Shown: positions 15,109 through 18,093 of the stretch, piece after piece
Position numbering within the stretch: the stretch's first letter is position 1
Layout of the letters: every line of letters starts with the position of its first letter
From: Acidimicrobiia bacterium
GTDB taxonomy: Bacteria > Actinomycetota > Acidimicrobiia > Acidimicrobiales > Ilumatobacteraceae
DNA: 18,093 nt
Direction of reading: 5' to 3'
NCBI GenBank assembly: GCA_013811855.1
Contig: JACCUL010000487.1
Coordinates: 1-18,093, forward strand
The notes under the pieces: model-generated
What the model saw: only the letters and a program-made list of their open reading frames with translations
What the model was told of the DNA's origin: nothing
Database searches by the model: none
Translations under genes and position numbers: made by a program

Positions 15109-15834
15109 GGAGTACACGGAGACGTGGCGGGTGCTGTCGGCGCCGAACGGCTCCCGGTTCCAGCCGGCCCAACGGCCCACCAGGCGGAGGCCGGCGATGC
15201 GGGCCATGAGGTCGAGCTCGCTGGGCCAGGCGTACCGGGTGACGATCGGCACGACGCGGACGCCGGCGGCCGACAACGAGACATGGCTCTCGTCGAGGAG
15301 CTGGCCGACCGGATCGTGGCGGCCGACATCGAGCGTGACCTCGTCGATGGCGATGGCTTCGGCGTCGACGTACTGCCGATCGCGCAGGCGGTGCAGGAAT
15401 GTCGGCACGAACGCCTCGACGAGGAACGAGCCGTCGTCGTTCAGGTGGGCGGCGACGTTCCCGAAGCAGCGGACCTGGTCGTCCTGGGTCAGGAGGTTGA
15501 ACAGGGTGTTGAACACCACGTACACGAGCCGGTAGACGCCAGGGACGTCGACGGCGGCGAAGTCGCCCATGGTGACGGCGATCTGATCGCCGCCGGGCTT
15601 GCGGCGCAGCTGGGCCACCATCTCCGGCGAGAGGTCGATCCCGTCGACCCGCAGCCCCCGTTGGGCCAGCGGGAGGGCGATGCGTCCGGTGCCGATGGCC
15701 AGCTCGAGCACCGGTCCGCCAACGGCCAACTCGGCGAGGAAGTCGACGGTCTCTTCCTCGTCGCCGCGCAGGTCGTCGTCGTACCGGGCGGCCACATCGG
15801 CGCCGAAGCTCGTGGCCGGCTCGAAGTTCTTCAC
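15103..15834 (-). CDS. Class I SAM-dependent methyltransferase
   Basis: A 243-residue protein starting (GTG)KNFEPATSFGADVAARYDD. SAM-binding motif I is VLELAIGTGRIALPLAQRG (about 42-60), motif II acidic residue in VDGIDLSPEMV, and motif III-like MGDFAAVDVPGVYRLVYVVFN. A later helical/strand region ends GADSTRHVSVYSR. It belongs to the methyltransferase domain 25/11 type; the methyl acceptor is unknown. GTG 15834 is preferred, because family members begin at this FxPATxFG segment; GTG 15900, overlapping the desaturase stop (GTGA), would add 22 residues without obvious homology and has no Shine-Dalgarno. It follows the desaturase on the same strand and is probably cotranscribed, so a lipid-related acceptor is possible but unproven. 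Confidence 0.85.
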   Translation of the reverse strand: MKNFEPATSFGADVAARYDDDLRGDEEETVDFLAELAVGGPVLELAIGTGRIALPLAQRGLRVDGIDLSPEMVAQLRRKPGGDQIAVTMGDFAAVDVPGVYRLVYVVFNTLFNLLTQDDQVRCFGNVAAHLNDDGSFLVEAFVPTFLHRLRDRQYVDAEAIAIDEVTLDVGRHDPVGQLLDESHVSLSAAGVRVVPIVTRYAWPSELDLMARIAGLRLVGRWAGWNREPFGADSTRHVSVYSR

Positions 15835-15896
15835 GACCCACCATGCCAGCCGGTCAGGGCGACTGACTGCAAGGAGGTTCAGCGACCGGCGGCTCG

Positions 15897-16667
15897 TCAC
15901 GCCGCGGCGTCGGCGGCTGCGGATGAGCGGCGGGCGGCGGGGGTCAGGCGGAGGTCGGCGAGGCGGACCTTGGCCAGGCGGCACCACAACAGCACCTTGA
16001 TCAGGTACCAGCCGAGGTCGATCTCGAACCAGCGGTGTGCCAGCTTGGCCGAGGTCGGGGCGGCATGGTGGTTGTTGTGGAGCCCCTCGCCGGCGGTCAT
16101 GAACGCCAGCCATTGCAGGTTGCCGGCCGTGTTGTCGTACGGCTGCCGGCCGAAGTGGTGGCCGATCGCGTTCACGGCCGCCGAGCCACCGAGGTAGATG
16201 TTGACGTGTACGAACCCGGCCAGCAGTCCCACCTGCCAACCGAAGGCGAGCACCAGCGCGAGGACACCGATGGCCAGGCCGAACAAGGCGTGGTCGTAGA
16301 ACCAGCGGTCGACCCGCGTCTGGGGCAGATCCTTGGCGTACCGGGCGATGGTCTCGGGGTTGCTGGCTTCGCGGCGGTACATCGCCACGTTCATCATCTG
16401 CACCTTGATCCACCCGTTCAGCACGGGGGAGTGCGGGTCGCCCTCGACATCGGTGAACGCGTGGTGCTTGCGGTGGACGGCCACCCACTGGCGGCGGCGG
16501 ATGCCGGTCGTGATCCAGATCACGAAGCGGAACACCTCGCCCACCGGTCGGCGCAACGTCAACGCCCGGTGCGACAGTGAACGATGGAGGTAGATGGTCG
16601 TGGCGAGGTTGGCGATGAGCGACACGCCGGCTCCGACCACCAGGGCGAGCAGCACGATTTCGAGCAT
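15897..16667 (-). CDS. Membrane fatty acid desaturase (acyl-CoA type)
   Basis: A 256-residue integral-membrane di-iron desaturase. The three His boxes are HRSLSH (28-33), HRKHH (65-69) and HNNHH (197-201), with an additional GHHFG (169-173), as in delta-9 acyl-CoA/acyl-lipid desaturases. Hydrophobic segments at about 2-24, 42-56 and 127-160 fit the usual membrane topology; EGDPHSP and GEGLHNNHH are family signatures. It introduces a double bond into fatty acyl chains using O2. I prefer ATG 16667, 7 nt after a TAGCCT box; GTG 16688 would lie upstream of that box. It is shorter than many family members at the N-terminus. Divergent from the TetR gene across an operator-like palindrome. Confidence 0.9.
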   Translation of the reverse strand: MLEIVLLALVVGAGVSLIANLATTIYLHRSLSHRALTLRRPVGEVFRFVIWITTGIRRRQWVAVHRKHHAFTDVEGDPHSPVLNGWIKVQMMNVAMYRREASNPETIARYAKDLPQTRVDRWFYDHALFGLAIGVLALVLAFGWQVGLLAGFVHVNIYLGGSAAVNAIGHHFGRQPYDNTAGNLQWLAFMTAGEGLHNNHHAAPTSAKLAHRWFEIDLGWYLIKVLLWCRLAKVRLADLRLTPAARRSSAAADAAA

Positions 16668-16674
16668 CTGGGGA

Positions 16675-16680
16675 AGGCTA
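16675..16680 (-). promoter_or_regulatory. -10-like TAGCCT for the desaturase
   Basis: On the minus strand TAGCCT is followed by 7 nt and ATG 16667, implying a leaderless message. A -35 box at normal spacing would fall inside the 16690-16711 palindrome. Confidence 0.4.
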
Positions 16681-16689
16681 GCAAACACG

Positions 16690-16711
16690 CCCTACCTACT
16701 GGTCGGTAGGG
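16690..16711. promoter_or_regulatory. TetR-type operator palindrome
   Basis: A 22-bp near-palindrome with half-sites CCCTACCTACT (16690-16700) and GGTCGGTAGGG (16701-16711); 9 of 11 position pairs are complementary. It lies between the divergent desaturase and tetR genes, where the -35 elements of both would be. Size, symmetry and position match a TetR-family operator, so autoregulation plus control of the desaturase is the natural reading. Confidence 0.75.
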
Positions 16712-16719
16712 AGGGGCGC

Positions 16720-16725
16720 TATGTT
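16720..16725 (+). promoter_or_regulatory. -10-like TATGTT for tetR
   Basis: TATGTT ends 6 nt before GTG 16732, so the regulator is probably translated from a leaderless message; no Shine-Dalgarno is visible. The expected -35 region (about 16697-16702) lies within the operator palindrome. Confidence 0.45.
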
Positions 16726-16731
16726 GTCCGC

Positions 16732-17355
16732 GTGACCGAGCCCGTCGACGTGCAGCTGGTCGCCCGCTCGACCCGCGAGCAGATCCTCGACGAAGCGGTG
16801 AACTGCTTCGCCAGCACGGGCTACGAAGGCACTTCCCTGAACGACATCGCCGCCGGCGTCGGCATCCGCCGGCCCAGCCTGCTGCACCACTTTCCGTCGA
16901 AAGAGGCGCTCTACGGCGAGGTCTTCGAGCGCCTGCTCTCGGACTGGTTCGCCCGCCTCGACGGCGCGGTCGCCGACGAGCGGCACGGGTGGGCCAAGGT
17001 CGAGCTGGTGCTCGAAGCCGGGTTCATTTACTTCGCCGACAACCCCCAGTACGTCCGGCTCGTCCGACGGGAGGCCATCGACGGCGGCGCGCACCTCGGC
17101 ATCGACCTGGCCGCCGTCCTCCGGCCGATGTACGACCGCGCCGCCGAGTACTTCCGCCGGGAGATGGCCGCCGGCACGTTCCGCCAGCAGGACGCCGAGC
17201 AGCTCCTGATCACCGGCTACGGCGCCCTCCTCAGCTACTTCTCCGACTCCCCATTTCTCGGTGGGCTCCTCGACATCGATCCGCTCGATCCCCGAGCGCT
17301 CGAGCAGCGGCGCCTGCACGTGCTGGCGTTCTTCCGCGCCGCCCTCGTCCCCTGA
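16732..17355 (+). CDS. TetR-family transcriptional regulator
   Basis: A 207-residue repressor-like protein. The N-terminal helix-turn-helix is clear: REQILDEAVNCFASTGYEGTSLNDIAAGVGIRRPSLLHHFPSKEALY (about 15-61), with recognition helix around RRPSLLHHF. The C-terminal ligand/dimerisation domain (from about 62) includes VEAGFIYFADNPQYVRLVRREAIDGG and a late SYFSDSPFLGGLLDIDPLDP, common in regulators of lipid metabolism. It probably binds the palindrome at 16690-16711 and controls the desaturase and itself; a fatty acyl-CoA effector would be typical (as in DesT/FadR-like TetRs) but is inferred. GTG 16732 is the start; the frame upstream is antisense to the desaturase. Confidence 0.92.
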   Translation: MTEPVDVQLVARSTREQILDEAVNCFASTGYEGTSLNDIAAGVGIRRPSLLHHFPSKEALYGEVFERLLSDWFARLDGAVADERHGWAKVELVLEAGFIYFADNPQYVRLVRREAIDGGAHLGIDLAAVLRPMYDRAAEYFRREMAAGTFRQQDAEQLLITGYGALLSYFSDSPFLGGLLDIDPLDPRALEQRRLHVLAFFRAALVP

Positions 17356-17373
17356 ATCGCCGCCGCCGGCGCG

Positions 17374-17379
17374 TACAGT
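17374..17379 (+). promoter_or_regulatory. -10-like TACAGT for the ATP-grasp gene
   Basis: TACAGT is followed by 8 nt and ATG 17388, identical in sequence and spacing to the tkt promoter element. It suggests the gene does not depend only on read-through from tetR. Confidence 0.4.
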
Positions 17380-17387
17380 CGCCGACC

Positions 17388-18093
17388 ATGCCGGCGATCG
17401 AGAGCGGGCGGTGCGTGACGGGAGCCGGGGCCTCGACCCTGTCGGAGGCCGAGTCGAAGGACCTGCTGGCGGGGTCCGGCGTCGTCGTGGCGGCGGAGCG
17501 GCTGGCCGTCACGACGGAAGATGCCGTCGCCGCCGCCGACGCACTGGGGTATCCGGTCGTCGCCAAGCTCAACGGCCCGGCGATCGCCCACAAGACCGAG
17601 CGCGACCTCGTCCGGCTGCGCCTCGGCGACGCCACCACGGTGCGGACCGCGGCCACCGAGCTGCTCGCCGCGGCGACGCCCGACGACGGCGCGGTCACCG
17701 TGCTGATCGCACCGATGGTGCACGGGAACCGGGAGCTGATCGCCGGCGTCGTGCGCGACGCGCAGTTCGGCCCGACGGTGATGCTCGGCGTCGGGGGCAT
17801 CCTCGCCGAGGCGGTGGCCGACGTCGTGTTCCGGCCGGCCCCGGTCGACGCGATCACGGCCGGCGAGATGATCGACGGGCTGACGACTCAACGCCTCCTC
17901 GGCGAGTTCCGCGGCGAGCAGGCCGTCGACCGCGACGCGCTGGCCGGCCTGCTGGTCGGGCTCGGCCGGCTGATCGCCGAACGCGACGACATCGCCAGCA
18001 TCGACGTCAACCCGGTGATCATCGACGCCTACGGTCGTCCGGTCGCCGTCGACGCCCTCGTCGAGCTTGGAGACGGGGCGGCCGGCACCGGCG
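17388..18093 (+). CDS. Acyl-CoA synthetase ATP-grasp subunit, 3' end outside window
   Basis: The frame from ATG 17388 is open for 235 codons to the window edge. It matches the ATP-grasp (beta) part of NDP-forming acetyl/acyl-CoA synthetases, which make acyl-CoA with ATP or the reverse. Visible: LSEAESKDLLAGSGV at the N-terminus, GYPVVAKLNGPAIAHKTE with the phosphohistidine-type His68, VLIAPMVHGNRELIAGVVRD, VMLGVGGILAEAVADVVFRPAP, and the closing SIDVNPVII. Known beta subunits are about 230 residues, so this is nearly complete. Oddly the usual GGV after HKT(E/D)x is replaced by RDLV. The CoA-binding alpha part is expected next, as a separate gene or fusion, outside the window. Confidence 0.82.
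   Translation, partial: MPAIESGRCVTGAGASTLSEAESKDLLAGSGVVVAAERLAVTTEDAVAAADALGYPVVAKLNGPAIAHKTERDLVRLRLGDATTVRTAATELLAAATPDDGAVTVLIAPMVHGNRELIAGVVRDAQFGPTVMLGVGGILAEAVADVVFRPAPVDAITAGEMIDGLTTQRLLGEFRGEQAVDRDALAGLLVGLGRLIAERDDIASIDVNPVIIDAYGRPVAVDALVELGDGAAGTG

Overview
The window is about 18.1 kb of very GC-rich, densely coding bacterial chromosome. High GC, many GTG/TTG starts, short leaderless-looking promoters and gene families such as DUF948/DUF6167 beside rarA, a long LOG-family protein and a TAL_Myco-type transaldolase point to Actinomycetota, most likely Acidimicrobiia (an inference from gene content and style, not a database match). I see no rRNA, tRNA, CRISPR array, insertion sequence, phage or defence gene. 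This looks like ordinary chromosomal housekeeping and metabolic sequence.

Layout. 1-3418 (+): a 5'-truncated TPR protein, a Nudix hydrolase of the RppH/Ap4A-hydrolase type, the clamp-loader-like ATPase RarA, and two small coupled genes (DUF948-like membrane protein, DUF6167-like protein). 3535-9082 (+): glycolate oxidase subunits GlcD and GlcE, an APH-type phosphotransferase, a lipoprotein, then GlcF and a 70-residue protein that overlaps it. 9083-9275 is a convergent intergenic region holding a 46-bp dyad and a 33-bp tandem repeat. 9276-13858 (-): LOG protein, transaldolase and transketolase, plus an upstream DUF6941-like gene divergent from an iron-type superoxide dismutase (13938-14513, +). 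14566-16667 (-): a SnoaL/NTF2-like protein, a SAM methyltransferase and a membrane fatty acid desaturase. 16732-18093 (+): a TetR regulator divergent from the desaturase, and the start of an ATP-grasp acyl-CoA synthetase that runs off the window.

How the genes fit together. GlcD, GlcE and GlcF should form one glycolate (or related 2-hydroxyacid) oxidising complex although two unrelated genes separate them. Transketolase and transaldolase are the non-oxidative pentose phosphate pair. The LOG enzyme coupled to them would release ribose 5-phosphate, a transketolase substrate. The TetR gene and the desaturase share a short intergenic region with a 22-bp near-palindrome lying between two divergent -10 elements, which suggests control of lipid desaturation.

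The most notable non-coding signals are the palindrome/repeat element at 9177-9276, the in-frame 33-bp repeat at the glcD 5' end, the TetR operator, and a recurrent TANNNT box 6-8 nt upstream of eight start codons, suggesting widespread leaderless transcription. No stretch longer than about 300 bases lacks a gene.
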